Origin: Burkholderiales bacterium
GTDB taxonomy: Bacteria; Pseudomonadota; Gammaproteobacteria; Burkholderiales; Burkholderiaceae_C
Reading direction: 5' to 3'
DNA: 45,542 nucleotides
Assembly (NCBI GenBank): GCA_016213265.1
Contig: JACRBA010000067.1
Location: 1-45,542, forward strand
Shown here one piece after another: positions 15,839 through 26,536 of this stretch; within the stretch, counting starts at the first letter, position 1, and the number at the start of each line of letters is the position of its first letter. The notes under the pieces are model-generated. The model was not told the DNA's origin and did not search any database. It was given only the letters and a program-made list of their open reading frames with translations. Made by a program: the position numbers and the translations under genes.

Positions 15839-17032
15839 TCAGGCCACGGCGGGCCGGCCCGGCGCCTGGCGGCCGGTGACCTCGTCCACCACGTCCGCCA
15901 GCTCCTGCTCGAAGGCGCGCAGCGCCGTCTCCCAGTCGCTCAGCAGGGCCAGGCGGCGGGCCCGCTGGCGCAGCGCGCCCGCCGGATCCGCGTGGGCGAT
16001 GGCACAGCGGGTCGCCTGCATGAAACCCGCGCGGCTGTCGGGCGGCACCAGAAAGCCGTTGTGGCCGGACTCCATCAGCTCACCGGCCGCGGCGCTGTCG
16101 AAGGCCACCACGGCGAGGCCGCTGGCCAGGGCCTCGAGGGTGACGTTGCCGAAGGTGTCGGTGAGGCTCGGGAAGAGGAACACGTCGGCGCTCGCATAAC
16201 AGCGCGCCAGTGCCGCGCCGCGCTGCAGGCCCACGAAGCACACATCCGGGTGCTCGGCCGCCAGGCGCGCGCGCTGCGGGCCTTCCCCCGCCACCACCAT
16301 GCGCAGGCCGGGGTGGTGTGGGCGCAGCACCTCGAAGGTGTCCAGCGCGAGTGCCACGTTCTTCTCCGCCGCCAGCCGGCCCACGTACAGCAGCACGCGG
16401 TCCTGCGGCGCGGCACCCCAGGCCTCGCGCAGCGCCGCGTCCCGCTGCAGCGGCGAGAACTGGCCGGCATCGACGCCCCGGCCCACCACACGCAGGCGCT
16501 CGAACCCGGCCGCGCCGAGTTCGTCGCACAGGGAGGGGGTGGGCACGAAGCTGCGGTCGGCCATGCCATGCAGGCCACGCAGGTAGGCCAGCACGGCCGG
16601 TTGCAGCCAGCCGAGCCGGTAGTGGCGGCTGTAGGCGTGGAAGTTGGTGCGGAAGTCGGCGCTGGTGGGGATGCCTTCGGCGCGGGCGGCGCGCAGGGCC
16701 GAGTGCGCCAACGGACCCGGCGTGGCCACGTGCACGATGTCGGGCCGCGCCGCGCGCCATCGCTCGCGCAGCGCCGAGGCGGTGGCCCAGCCGAAGCGCA
16801 GGCCCGGGTACATGGGGATGGGCGCGCCGGCCGTGCGCCATTCGCCGTTGTCGAAGGTGTGGTCGCCCTCGGCGGGCGCCTGAGAGCCCTCGCTGGTCTC
16901 GTGCGGCTGGCGCGGCCGGATGAGCTGCACCGCGTGCCCCGCCTGACGCAGGTGTTGCACGGTGCGGGCGGTGGTCAGCGCGACACCATTGATCTCGGGC
17001 GGAAAGGTCTCGGTGATGTAGGCGACGCGCAC
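15839..17032 (-). CDS. GT4-family glycosyltransferase
   Basis: 397 residues from GTG 17032, with GAGGA 6 nt upstream. The N-terminus MRVAYITETFPPEINGVA is characteristic of the GT4 group that transfers mannose or glucose to lipids (MgtA/PimB-like). The C-terminal domain has RVLLYVGRLAAEKN and VFLFPSLTDTFGNVTLEAL, the nucleotide-sugar site with its ExxxxxxxE pattern. It probably glycosylates a membrane lipid or lipid carrier. First gene of a run with a PAP2 phosphatase and a metallopeptidase. Confidence 0.88.
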   Translation of the reverse strand: MRVAYITETFPPEINGVALTTARTVQHLRQAGHAVQLIRPRQPHETSEGSQAPAEGDHTFDNGEWRTAGAPIPMYPGLRFGWATASALRERWRAARPDIVHVATPGPLAHSALRAARAEGIPTSADFRTNFHAYSRHYRLGWLQPAVLAYLRGLHGMADRSFVPTPSLCDELGAAGFERLRVVGRGVDAGQFSPLQRDAALREAWGAAPQDRVLLYVGRLAAEKNVALALDTFEVLRPHHPGLRMVVAGEGPQRARLAAEHPDVCFVGLQRGAALARCYASADVFLFPSLTDTFGNVTLEALASGLAVVAFDSAAAGELMESGHNGFLVPPDSRAGFMQATRCAIAHADPAGALRQRARRLALLSDWETALRAFEQELADVVDEVTGRQAPGRPAVA

Positions 17033-17099
17033 GACAGGTCCTCGCGGCAGGGAACGGGGCCGGCCGCAGCGCGGGCCGCCGCCGATGGTGTGCCGCGGT

Positions 17100-18218
17100 T
17101 CAGCAAACGGGGTTCCCGCGCGCGCCTGGCCGGCGGCCGCCGCCGATCAACGCCATCAGCTGGCGCTCCGCCAGGCTGAGCCCGCGCGCCGCCGGCGGCG
17201 CCGCCGCCCAGGGCTGCCGGGACAGCGCCTCGCGCCCCTCGGCCGTGGCCAGCTGGTCCGCCGCGGCGAGCACGGCCGGGTGGATGTAATGCTTGCGGCA
17301 AACGGCTGGGGTATTCCCCAATCGGCGCGCCACCTCGGCGACGATGGCCGCCACCGTCGGCGCCGCCTGCCCGGCGGGGGCCCGGCAGGCGGCGAGCGTG
17401 GCGGCCAGCGCATGCACGCTGCCATGCCAGGTGCGGAAATCCTTGGCAGTGGGGTGCAGTTGGGGCGCCAGCTCGGCCAGCCAGGCGTTCACGTCTGCCG
17501 AGCCGATGCGGCCGACGCTGCCGTCTTCGGCCAGGTACTGGAACAGCTCCTGGCCGGGCAGCTCGCGGCAGCGGCGGACGACGCGGGCCACGCGCCGGTC
17601 GGACAGCCGCGCCTCGTGGCGCACGCCGCTCTTGCCCACGAAGGACAGGCGCAGCTCCGACCCCCGCACCCCGGCATGGTCGTTGCGCAGGGTGGTGAGG
17701 CCGTACGAGCCGTTCTGGCGCGCATATTCGTCGTTGCCGATGCGCAGCCAGGTCGCGTCCAGCAGCCGCACCAGCGTGGCCAGCACGCGCTCGCGTGTGG
17801 GCTCGCTGGCGCTGCCCAGGCGCCGGTCCACCCGCTGGCGCAGCCGCGGCAGCAGGCGGCCGAAGGCGGCCAGGCGGTCGAACTTGGTGGCGCCGCGCTG
17901 GGCCGTCCAGTCGGGGTGGTAGCGGTACTGCTTGCGGCCCCGGGCGTCGCGCCCCGTGGCCTGCAGGTGCCCATCGGCACGCAGGCAGATCCACACGTCC
18001 TGGTAGGCGGGGGGCACCGCGAGCCGCCGGATGCGCTGCAGGGCGTCCTCATCGCGCAGCGGTTCGCCCGAGGGCAGGAGGTAGGCGAAGCCCTGCCCGC
18101 GGCGCACGCGGCGGATGCCGGGGTCGCGGTCGCACACCCAGGCGAGCGCCGTGCCGGCCCCCGGCGCGGCCCGGGCGGGCGCCGACACGGAGGCAGGTGG
18201 GCGGGCAGCGCGCGGCAT
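17100..18218 (-). CDS. DNA topoisomerase IB
   Basis: 372 residues from ATG 18218 (GTG 18254 would add 12 residues). It relaxes supercoils through a 3'-phosphotyrosyl intermediate. Domain features: RLAVPPAYQDVWIC and GRKQYRYHPDW in the N-terminal DNA clamp; LLDATWLRIGNDEYA with the conserved Arg; DFRTWHGSVHALA; the catalytic Tyr311 in CRKHYIHP. Length and motifs match the poxvirus-like bacterial enzymes. Its neighbourhood of Ku and LigD fits a stress or DNA-repair island. No strong ribosome site is seen at either start. Confidence 0.92.
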   Translation of the reverse strand: MPRAARPPASVSAPARAAPGAGTALAWVCDRDPGIRRVRRGQGFAYLLPSGEPLRDEDALQRIRRLAVPPAYQDVWICLRADGHLQATGRDARGRKQYRYHPDWTAQRGATKFDRLAAFGRLLPRLRQRVDRRLGSASEPTRERVLATLVRLLDATWLRIGNDEYARQNGSYGLTTLRNDHAGVRGSELRLSFVGKSGVRHEARLSDRRVARVVRRCRELPGQELFQYLAEDGSVGRIGSADVNAWLAELAPQLHPTAKDFRTWHGSVHALAATLAACRAPAGQAAPTVAAIVAEVARRLGNTPAVCRKHYIHPAVLAAADQLATAEGREALSRQPWAAAPPAARGLSLAERQLMALIGGGRRPGARGNPVC

Positions 18219-18281
18219 GGCACGCGCCCTGCTGCAAGCGCCGTGCCGCGGCACGGCACGCCGGCGCTCAGTTGCCGGCGG

Positions 18282-19775
<1,494 letters not shown>

Positions 19776-19796
19776 GGGCAGTGGAAGCGTTGACGT

Positions 19797-19814
19797 GCCG
19801 GGCCGGGGCCCGGC
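19797..19814 (-). other. GC-rich hairpin in the regulator leader
   Basis: GCCGGGCC and GGCCCGGC form a perfect inverted repeat separated by 2 bases, ending about 21 nt before the regulator ATG. Without a T-tract it is not a standard terminator; it could affect translation of the leader mRNA. Confidence 0.4.
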
Positions 19815-19926
19815 GGCGAACCCGGATCATCCTCCACCCGCCACAGGGGCGCGGATGCGAAGCCGGGTCCAGACAAGGGGTATGCGGCGGTCCCGGCACG
19901 CCGCGTGAAACGTGGCGGCTCCAAGG

Positions 19927-19941
19927 GCAAGCAACGTGCCC
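19927..19941 (-). promoter_or_regulatory. Sigma-54 promoter of the response regulator gene
   Basis: On the minus strand this reads GGGCACGTTGCTTGC. It matches GGCACG-N4-TTGC exactly, with only the leading T of TGGCACG replaced by G. The expected start is near 19,916, leaving a leader of about 140 nt before ATG 19775. The promoter lies just past the stop of the upstream kinase gene. Confidence 0.75.
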
Positions 19942-19952
19942 GCATCGGTAGA

Positions 19953-22700
19953 CTAGCGAAACAACTGGGCCAGCTGGCGCGGGTCGATGGGCTTGGTCAG
20001 GTGGTGGTCGAAGCCCGAGGCCATGGCCCGCTGGCGGTCGGCCTCCTGGCCCCAGCCGGTGATGGCGATCAGCACCGGCCGCTGGCCGCCTGGCTGGGCA
20101 CGGATCTCGCGCGCCAGCTCGTAGCCATTGCGCCCCGGCATGCCGATGTCGAACAGGCAGACATCGGGGTCGAACTCGCGCCACCGCTCCAGCGCCTCGG
20201 CGCCATCGAAGGACAGGCAGGTGTCGTGGCCCTCCAGGCGCAGCAGGGCAGCCAGGCTGTCGGCCGCATCCCGGTTGTCATCGGCGATCAGCACACGCCG
20301 CGGCGGCACCGGGGCGGCCTCGACCGGCGTCACCGGCTGTGCCTGGGCTGCCGGCGACCCCACCGGCAGGCGCACGGTGAAGGTGCTGCCGCGGCCAGGC
20401 CCGGCGCTGTCCACCTGGATCTGGCCGCCATGCAGCTCGACCAGCCCCTTGGACAGCGCCAGGCCGATGCCCAACCCGGCGCTGCCGCGGTCGCCCCCGG
20501 CGTGCAGCTGGGAGAACATGCGGAAGACCTCGGGCAGCGAGCCGGGTGCAATGCCGATGCCGTCGTCGCTCACCTGGAGCACCACCTCGGCCCCCTCCTG
20601 CCGACCGGCCAGGCGGATGTGACCGCCGCGGTCGGTGTACTTGGCGGCGTTGGTGAGCAGGTTGGCCAGCACCTGCGCCACGCGCAGCGGGTCGGCGACG
20701 AAGTGCACGGGCGCCGCGGGCAGGTCCACGGCCAGCTGGTGCCCGGCAGTGTCGATGGCCGGGCGAGCGGTCTCGACGGCCGATGCCACCACCGCCGCCA
20801 GCTCGGTGGGCACCCGGCGCAGCGACAGCACGCCGCGCGTGATGCGCGAGACGTCCAGCAGGTCGTCGAGCAGCAGCGCCATGTGGCGCACCTGGCGCTC
20901 GATGACCTCGTGGCTCCAGCGCTTCTGGGCCTCGGTGGCCTGCGGGGCCGTGGCCAGCAGCGCCGCCTGGCGGATGGGCGCCAGCGGGTTGCGCAGCTCG
21001 TGCGCCAGCGTGGCGAGGAACTCGTCCTTGCGACGGTCGGCCTCGCGCAGCACGCGCTCGTGGCGCTTGCGCTCGGTGATGTCGTTGAACCAGACCGCCA
21101 CCGCCTCGCGCATGGGCGACGCGATGCAGTGCAGCCAGCCGTCCTCGCCACGCACGCGCGACGGCATCTCGAATGCGCGGGGCACGCGCTGCTCGGCCAC
21201 CGCCGCGTACTCGAGGAACGCCTCGTCGCCCTGCCCTGCGCCCGAGCCGGCCTCGCGCAGACGCCGGCCCACCAGGTCCTGAGGGTTGAACTGCAGCGCC
21301 TCGCCAGCCGCCCGGTTGAGATAGTCCCAGCGGAAGTCGATCACCTGCCCGCCCGGCGCACGCACAGGCACCAGCAGCGCGAAGGGCACGGCGGAGCTTT
21401 CCAGCACCGCCAGGAAGCGGCCCTGCGATTCCTCCAGCGCGGCCTGGGCACGCGCCCGCTCGGTGAACACGGCCGCCTTGCGGGCACAGATGTCGGCCAG
21501 CGCGCGTTCGCGCTCAGTGGGCGCGCGTGCCTCGGACAGGTGCACGGTGATCGCGCCCATGACGCGCCCATCCTGGCTGATGAGCGGCGTGGCATGCACG
21601 GCGCGGAAGCCCTGTGCACGCGCGAGATCGCGGAAGGGCTCGCAGCCGGGGTCGGTGTCCATGTCGACGATGACCACCCGCTGGCCGCTGCGGCTGGCCT
21701 GGCCGCAGGCCCCCTCGTCCGCGCCGCGGCGAGCCAGCAGCGCGCGCGTGGCCGCGTCCACCCCGCAGGCGGCTTGCAGCAGCATCGCGCCGCCATCGGG
21801 CTCCACCAGCGACAGCAGGCCCTGCTGCGCCCCATGGAGCTGCACCAGCGTCTCCAGGATCATCTGCAGCTGGTCCGGCAGGGCATGGGCGTCCAGCAGC
21901 CGGCTGCTCAGGTCGTGCAGCCGGTTCAGGTCGGCCACCTGCTGGCTGAGCTCGGCCTGGGCCTGGGCCAGGCGCGACTCCACCGCCTTGCGCTCGGTGA
22001 TGTCGACGCAGGCGCCGCGCAGGCGCACGGCCCTGTCCTCCAGCCACACCACATGCACCCGCAGCAGCAGCCACAGCGGCTGGCCGCCGGCCTGCGTGAG
22101 CTGCACCTCGCGCTCGTAGCCACGCGAGCGGGCCCGGAACTTCTGCACCAGGGTGCGCCGGCTTTCCTCACGCAGCCCGGCCGGCACATGCGAGAGCCAC
22201 TCGTCGAGCGGCATGGCCGTGGTGGACACCGGCAGGTTCACCGCGCGGGCCAGTGCGGGCGACACATAGGCGGTGCGTGCGTCGAGGTCGAGGTCGAACA
22301 CGCCGATGCCCGTGCCCTGGATGGCCATGACCAGGCGCTCCTCCGCCTCGGCCGCGCGCCGCGCCACGCGGCGCACCCAGGTGCCGAACTCGACCAGCAG
22401 CACGGACACACCCAAGAACAACAGCAGCGAGAGCCGGTCGCCGGGGGCCATCACGGCCAGCTGATCCACCGGCGCCAGCCACAGGGCGCCGCTCACCATG
22501 CCGGCCAGCAACGGCAGCCAGCCCGGCCCGCGCCCGGCCAGCGCGGCCGCCAGCGCCACCGCCGGCAGGAAGAAGACGAACGGCACGCGCCCCTGCAGCC
22601 ACGGCTGCAGCAGCCACTGGCACACGACCGCCAGCGCGCTCAGCGCCATGGCAACGGCATAGCGCCGCCACGGTGACGACGCGAAATGGCGACCAGGCAT
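19953..22700 (-). CDS. Hybrid sensor histidine kinase (membrane, PAS-GAF-PAS-HisKA-HATPase-receiver)
   Basis: 915 residues from ATG 22700. The N-terminus has four hydrophobic segments to about residue 115. Then come a PAS-like domain (MAIQGTGIGVFDLDLDARTA), a GAF domain (HDLSSRLLDAHALPDQL onward), a second PAS region (VDITERK and FNDITERK are the C-caps), and HisKA with His567 in LAHELRNPLAPIRQ. The ATPase part has LLTNAAKYTDRGG, SDDGIGI and GLGIGLALSKGLVELHGG. The C-terminal receiver has ADDNRDAA, Asp851 in LFDIGMPGRNG and Lys in LTKPIDP. All catalytic residues are intact. GTG 22826, two bases after the orf71 stop (TGAGCGTG), would add a 42-residue Arg/Pro-rich extension. The signal is unknown; the sigma-54 regulator downstream is the likely target. 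Confidence 0.92.
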   Translation of the reverse strand: MPGRHFASSPWRRYAVAMALSALAVVCQWLLQPWLQGRVPFVFFLPAVALAAALAGRGPGWLPLLAGMVSGALWLAPVDQLAVMAPGDRLSLLLFLGVSVLLVEFGTWVRRVARRAAEAEERLVMAIQGTGIGVFDLDLDARTAYVSPALARAVNLPVSTTAMPLDEWLSHVPAGLREESRRTLVQKFRARSRGYEREVQLTQAGGQPLWLLLRVHVVWLEDRAVRLRGACVDITERKAVESRLAQAQAELSQQVADLNRLHDLSSRLLDAHALPDQLQMILETLVQLHGAQQGLLSLVEPDGGAMLLQAACGVDAATRALLARRGADEGACGQASRSGQRVVIVDMDTDPGCEPFRDLARAQGFRAVHATPLISQDGRVMGAITVHLSEARAPTERERALADICARKAAVFTERARAQAALEESQGRFLAVLESSAVPFALLVPVRAPGGQVIDFRWDYLNRAAGEALQFNPQDLVGRRLREAGSGAGQGDEAFLEYAAVAEQRVPRAFEMPSRVRGEDGWLHCIASPMREAVAVWFNDITERKRHERVLREADRRKDEFLATLAHELRNPLAPIRQAALLATAPQATEAQKRWSHEVIERQVRHMALLLDDLLDVSRITRGVLSLRRVPTELAAVVASAVETARPAIDTAGHQLAVDLPAAPVHFVADPLRVAQVLANLLTNAAKYTDRGGHIRLAGRQEGAEVVLQVSDDGIGIAPGSLPEVFRMFSQLHAGGDRGSAGLGIGLALSKGLVELHGGQIQVDSAGPGRGSTFTVRLPVGSPAAQAQPVTPVEAAPVPPRRVLIADDNRDAADSLAALLRLEGHDTCLSFDGAEALERWREFDPDVCLFDIGMPGRNGYELAREIRAQPGGQRPVLIAITGWGQEADRQRAMASGFDHHLTKPIDPRQLAQLFR

Positions 22701-22828
22701 CAAGGGCCCGCTCCGGGTGCGTGAAAGGAGGCGCAAGGGTAGCGCAGGCCCGCGTGGCCGAGGCATGCCCCTGCCCATGCCCGCTGCCGGCGGCCGCCCC
22801 AGCCGCCGCACGCGCGCCCGGCGCACGC

Positions 22829-23044
22829 TCAGGAGCGGCCTGCCGTCACCGGGCCGCGCAGGCGGTGCAGCGCAGCCGTGGCCCAGGCGCGCGCGATCAG
22901 CGCGTCGGCACCGCCGTCACGCGGCTGGGCGCGCCGCACGGGCGGCAGCGGCGGCTCGTTGGCGGGCGCACTGTCCTCGGGCGGCGTGCCACCATAGAAC
23001 CAGCGGCGCACACCATCGTCGGCTTCCAGGTCGTCGTGGGCCAT
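22829..23044 (-). CDS. Small acidic/proline-rich protein of unknown function (orf71)
   Basis: 71 residues from ATG 23044, with GAGGAGGAGC about 8 nt upstream, one of the better ribosome sites in the region. Sequence: acidic start (MAHDDLEADDGVRRWFYGG), a Pro-rich middle, then a helical LIARAWATAALHRLRG. I recognise no family. It follows ligD by 21 nt and precedes the hybrid kinase, so it is probably part of the ku-ligD transcript. Confidence 0.6.
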   Translation of the reverse strand: MAHDDLEADDGVRRWFYGGTPPEDSAPANEPPLPPVRRAQPRDGGADALIARAWATAALHRLRGPVTAGRS

Positions 23045-23065
23045 GCTGCATGCTCCTCCTCGTCC

Positions 23066-25633
23066 TCAAGAGCGCGGGGCAAGTTTCAAGCCCAGCCCCT
23101 TCAGCGCCGGGCTGAGGCTCTGCCGGGCCTGGGCGTAGCCCTGCCAGGGGTCGTCGCGGCGGAACGAGAGGTGGTCGCGCGCGGTGAGCACCGTCCAGTG
23201 CGCGCCGCTCTTGAGCTCGGCGAGCTGGTCCCACGACACCGGCATGGACACCCCCATGCCGGGCCGGGCGCGGGCCGAGAAGGCCGCCACGGTGGTGGCG
23301 CGCTCGCCGTTGCGCAGGTAGTCGACGAAGATGCGGCCCACTCGGTTGGCGGGGCCGCTCTTGGCCACGAAGCGCTCGGGCAGCGTGCGGGCCAGGTGCT
23401 CGACGATGGCCTTGGACACCTGCTTGGTCTCGTCCAGCGTCCAGCGCAAGGCCAGCGGCACCACCACATGCAGGCCCTTGCCGCCGCTGGTCTTGAGCCA
23501 CGCCTGGAGCGACAGCTCCTGCAGCAGCGCGCGCACCAGTTGGGCTCCCTCGCGCACCTGCGCGAAGTCCACGCCCTCGCCAGGGTCCAGGTCGAACACC
23601 ATGCGGTCGGCCTTGTGCGGGCTGCGCAGGCGTGCATTGCCCGTGTGCAGCTCGATGACGTTGAGCTGAGCCGCCCCGAGCAGCGCCGCACGGCTGCCGA
23701 TGCGCACCGGCGCGTCGGGGTCGTCGTCGGCCGGGTCATGGCGCTGGAAGAACAAGGGCCCGCCGATGCCCTGCGGGCCGCGCACCTGCGCCACCGCACG
23801 GTCCTTGAGATGGGGCAGGATCCAGTCCGCCACGCTCTCGTAGTAGCGCACCAGGTCCAGCTTGGTGGTGCCGGTGCTGGGGTCGATCACCCGCTCGGGG
23901 TGCGACACCTTCACCCCCGGCACGTCGGAAGCGGCGGCACTCGGCCCGCGGCGGCGCGCCGCCGCGGGCGCCGGCGCCACGTCCTGCTCGCGGGTGATGG
24001 CACGCGGCGCCTTGTCGGCGCGCAGGCCGACGAAGGCCGCGTGCCGCACCTGGCCGGCGGGCGTCCAGCTGCCGAAGGCCACCTCGGCCAGCAGCGCGGG
24101 CTTCACCCAGTGCGGGGCGGCGCCGGCCGCGCGCCGCCAGCGGGTGCTGCCCTGTGCCTCGCCGTGGAAGGGTGAGCGCTCCGTCTCCAGCCTGGCCAGG
24201 CGTTCGCGCAGGGCGCGGCCCTGGGCGGCGTCCCAGCCGGTGCCCACGCGGCCGACCGAGGTGAGCCGACCTTGGTCGTCGTGCACACCGAGCAGCAGCG
24301 CCCCCACCTCCCCGGGGTGGCCCTCGCGGTCGGTGAAGCCGCCGATCACGAACTCCTGTCGCTGCTGGCATTTGAGTTTCAGCCAGGCCGTGCCGCGACC
24401 CGAACGGTACGGCGCATCGGCCTGCTTGGCGATCACGCCCTCCAGGCGCAGGCGGCAGGCCGCCGCCAGCACGCTGGCCGCGTCGGCGCCGGCATCCACG
24501 CTGAAGCGCAGGTGCTCGGTTTCGCGCCCCTCCAGCAGGGCGCGCAGGCGCTCGCGGCGCACCCGCAGCGGCTCGCCCCGCAGGTCGCGGCCGCCGTGGT
24601 GCAGCAGGTCGAAGACGTAGTAGGTGAGCTGGCGGGTGGCGCGCCGGTCGAATGCGTTCTGCAGCGCGTTGAAGTCGGGCACGCCGTCGTCGTCCAGCAC
24701 CACCACCTCGCCGTCCAGCCAGGCATCGCCCAGCTTCAGCGCCGCCAGCTCCTGCGCCAGCGCCGCCATGCGCTCGGTCCAGTCGTGGCCCTGGCGGGTG
24801 ATGAGCCGGGGCACATCGCGCTGCACGCGGGTGAGCACGCGGTAGCCGTCGAACTTGATCTCGTAGATCCAGTCGCCCGCGGCCGGCGGTGCGCTGGCCA
24901 GCGTGGCGAGCTGCGGCTCGATGGCGGCCGGCAAGGCGGCCCGGCGGCCGGTGGCCGGCGCGGCGCTCGCGGGCACCGGGGCGGCGGGTGCATCGCCCCC
25001 GGGCGGCGGCTCCAGGCCGCGCACGCTGTCGGGCGCCGCGGTGACCACGTCGTACTCGGTGTGGGCGCGCGCATGCTCGTCACGCCGCTTGATCAGCAGC
25101 CAGCTGGACTTGGGGCCGGCGGCGGCTTGCCGCCCGCCCAGGCGCACCAGCTCCCAGGCGCCGTGCAGCTTGTGCCCCTTGAGCCGGAAGGACAGCTTGC
25201 CTTTGGCCAGCCCCGCGTGGGGGTCGCCCACCGGCTCCCACTCGCCCCGGTCCCAGACGATCACTTCCCCGGCCCCGTAGTGGCCCTGCGGAATGGTGCC
25301 TTCGAAGTCGGCGTAGCCGAGTGGGTGGTCTTCGGTCTGCACGGCCATGCGCTTGTCGGCCGGGTCGAGGCTGGGGCCCTTGGGCACCGCCCACGAGACC
25401 AGAACGCCGTCGAGCTCCAGGCGGAAGTCGTAGTGCAGGCGGCTTGCGTCGTGCTTCTGCACGACGAAGCCCAGCGGGCCTCCGGCCCGCGGCCGGCGCG
25501 CAGCGCGCGGCTCCGGCGTGCCGCGGAAGTCGCGCTTGGCGCGGTAGGTGGCCAGGCGCTCGGACGGTGTGGACACGGAAGCGGCGGACGCAGCCTCGGG
25601 CGACGCACGCTGGGGCGACGATCGGCTCGGCAT
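23066..25633 (-). CDS. ligD: Multifunctional DNA ligase D (end-joining)
   Basis: 855 residues with the order phosphoesterase - ligase - polymerase/primase. Phosphoesterase (about 30-190): FVVQKHDASRLHYDFRLE and DHPLGYADFEG. ATP-dependent ligase (about 235-530): motif I EIKFDGYR with adenylated Lys260, then WLDGEVVVLD, LEGVIAKQ and WLKLKC. Polymerase (about 570-855): MVFDLDPGEG with catalytic Asp residues, KTSGGKGLHVVVPL and VGRIFVDYLRNG. It fills, trims and seals double-strand breaks with Ku, whose gene ends 18 nt upstream. Full length, all motifs intact. Confidence 0.95.
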   Translation of the reverse strand: MPSRSSPQRASPEAASAASVSTPSERLATYRAKRDFRGTPEPRAARRPRAGGPLGFVVQKHDASRLHYDFRLELDGVLVSWAVPKGPSLDPADKRMAVQTEDHPLGYADFEGTIPQGHYGAGEVIVWDRGEWEPVGDPHAGLAKGKLSFRLKGHKLHGAWELVRLGGRQAAAGPKSSWLLIKRRDEHARAHTEYDVVTAAPDSVRGLEPPPGGDAPAAPVPASAAPATGRRAALPAAIEPQLATLASAPPAAGDWIYEIKFDGYRVLTRVQRDVPRLITRQGHDWTERMAALAQELAALKLGDAWLDGEVVVLDDDGVPDFNALQNAFDRRATRQLTYYVFDLLHHGGRDLRGEPLRVRRERLRALLEGRETEHLRFSVDAGADAASVLAAACRLRLEGVIAKQADAPYRSGRGTAWLKLKCQQRQEFVIGGFTDREGHPGEVGALLLGVHDDQGRLTSVGRVGTGWDAAQGRALRERLARLETERSPFHGEAQGSTRWRRAAGAAPHWVKPALLAEVAFGSWTPAGQVRHAAFVGLRADKAPRAITREQDVAPAPAAARRRGPSAAASDVPGVKVSHPERVIDPSTGTTKLDLVRYYESVADWILPHLKDRAVAQVRGPQGIGGPLFFQRHDPADDDPDAPVRIGSRAALLGAAQLNVIELHTGNARLRSPHKADRMVFDLDPGEGVDFAQVREGAQLVRALLQELSLQAWLKTSGGKGLHVVVPLALRWTLDETKQVSKAIVEHLARTLPERFVAKSGPANRVGRIFVDYLRNGERATTVAAFSARARPGMGVSMPVSWDQLAELKSGAHWTVLTARDHLSFRRDDPWQGYAQARQSLSPALKGLGLKLAPRS

Positions 25634-25651
25634 GGTCGGCGGCCTCGTGTG

Positions 25652-26536
25652 TCACGCCCGTTTGCGGCTGCTGCCGCTGGCGGTCCGGCGCGTGGTCCTG
25701 CGCGGTTGCGCGTCGACGCCCTCGTCGGCCGCCGCTGCACCGCCCCGCTTGCCCAGGCTGCGCTTGAGCAGCTCGGTGAGGTCCACCACGTTGCCGGTGC
25801 GTGGCGCGGCGCCCTCCTCCATCGGCTCCACACGGTGCGTCTTGCCCGAGTCGACACGCTGCTCGATCAGCAGCTCGATGGCCTTGGTGAACTGGTCGTC
25901 ATAACGCCCGACCTCGAAGGTCTCGGTCATGTCCTCGATGAGCTGGCGGGCCATCTTCAACTCGGCCTCCTTCAGGCCGGCACCCGCGCGGCCCTCGGCC
26001 GGCAGCTTGAGCTCGTCCCAGGGCCGGATCTCCTCGGCCCAGCGCAGGGTGTTCACGATGAGCGCCGGGCCGGCCGGCACCAGGGCGCACAGGTGTTCGC
26101 GGGTGTGCATCACCACCCGCGCGATGCCGATCACGCCCGCCTCCCGCATGGCCTCACGCAGCAGGCCGTAGGCCTTCTCGCCCTTGGCCTGTGGCTCGAG
26201 GTAGTACGGCGCCTCCAGGTGCACGAAGGGCACCTCGGCCGCCTGGACGAAGCTCTCGATGGCGATCGTCTGCGTGGTCTTGGGGTAGGCCTCCCGGATC
26301 TCGTCCTCGCTGAGCAGGACGTAGTCGCCACCGGGCACCTTCACGCCCTTGACGATGTGCTCCTTGTCGATCTCCTTGCCGGTGCGCTTGTTCACACGCT
26401 TGTAGCCCACCGGGTCCATGCTGCGCTTGTCGAGCCAGTCGAAGTCGATGCCGCTCTGCCGCGAGGCCGGGTAGAGCGCCACGGGGATGTGCACCAGGCC
26501 GAAGCTGATGGCGCCTTTCCAGATCATGCGGGGCAT
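25652..26536 (-). CDS. ku: Ku protein (non-homologous end joining)
   Basis: 294 residues from ATG 26536, preceded by AGGAG with 6 nt spacing. The start MPRMIWKGAISFGLVHIPV is the standard bacterial Ku N-terminus. The core has VNKRTGKEIDKEHIVKG, ILLSEDEI-like VLLSEDEIREAYP and ETFEVGRYDDQF. The C-terminus is a Lys/Arg-rich tail (QPRRTTRRTASGSSRKRA), typical for DNA binding and LigD recruitment. Ku forms a homodimeric ring on broken DNA ends. The reading frame is open upstream into ybhN with no stop, so a fused product is possible, but the ribosome site and family-typical start favour Ku as a separate protein. Confidence 0.93.
   Translation of the reverse strand: MPRMIWKGAISFGLVHIPVALYPASRQSGIDFDWLDKRSMDPVGYKRVNKRTGKEIDKEHIVKGVKVPGGDYVLLSEDEIREAYPKTTQTIAIESFVQAAEVPFVHLEAPYYLEPQAKGEKAYGLLREAMREAGVIGIARVVMHTREHLCALVPAGPALIVNTLRWAEEIRPWDELKLPAEGRAGAGLKEAELKMARQLIEDMTETFEVGRYDDQFTKAIELLIEQRVDSGKTHRVEPMEEGAAPRTGNVVDLTELLKRSLGKRGGAAAADEGVDAQPRRTTRRTASGSSRKRA

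Noticed and set aside
18218-18235. Second sigma-54-like site (TGGCACG then CTGC) on the plus strand
   Set aside because: The -12 element is CTGC rather than TTGC, and no plus-strand gene follows.
19905-22676. Long plus-strand frame opposite the hybrid kinase
   Set aside because: The kinase on the minus strand has all catalytic motifs; this frame has none and shows antisense composition.
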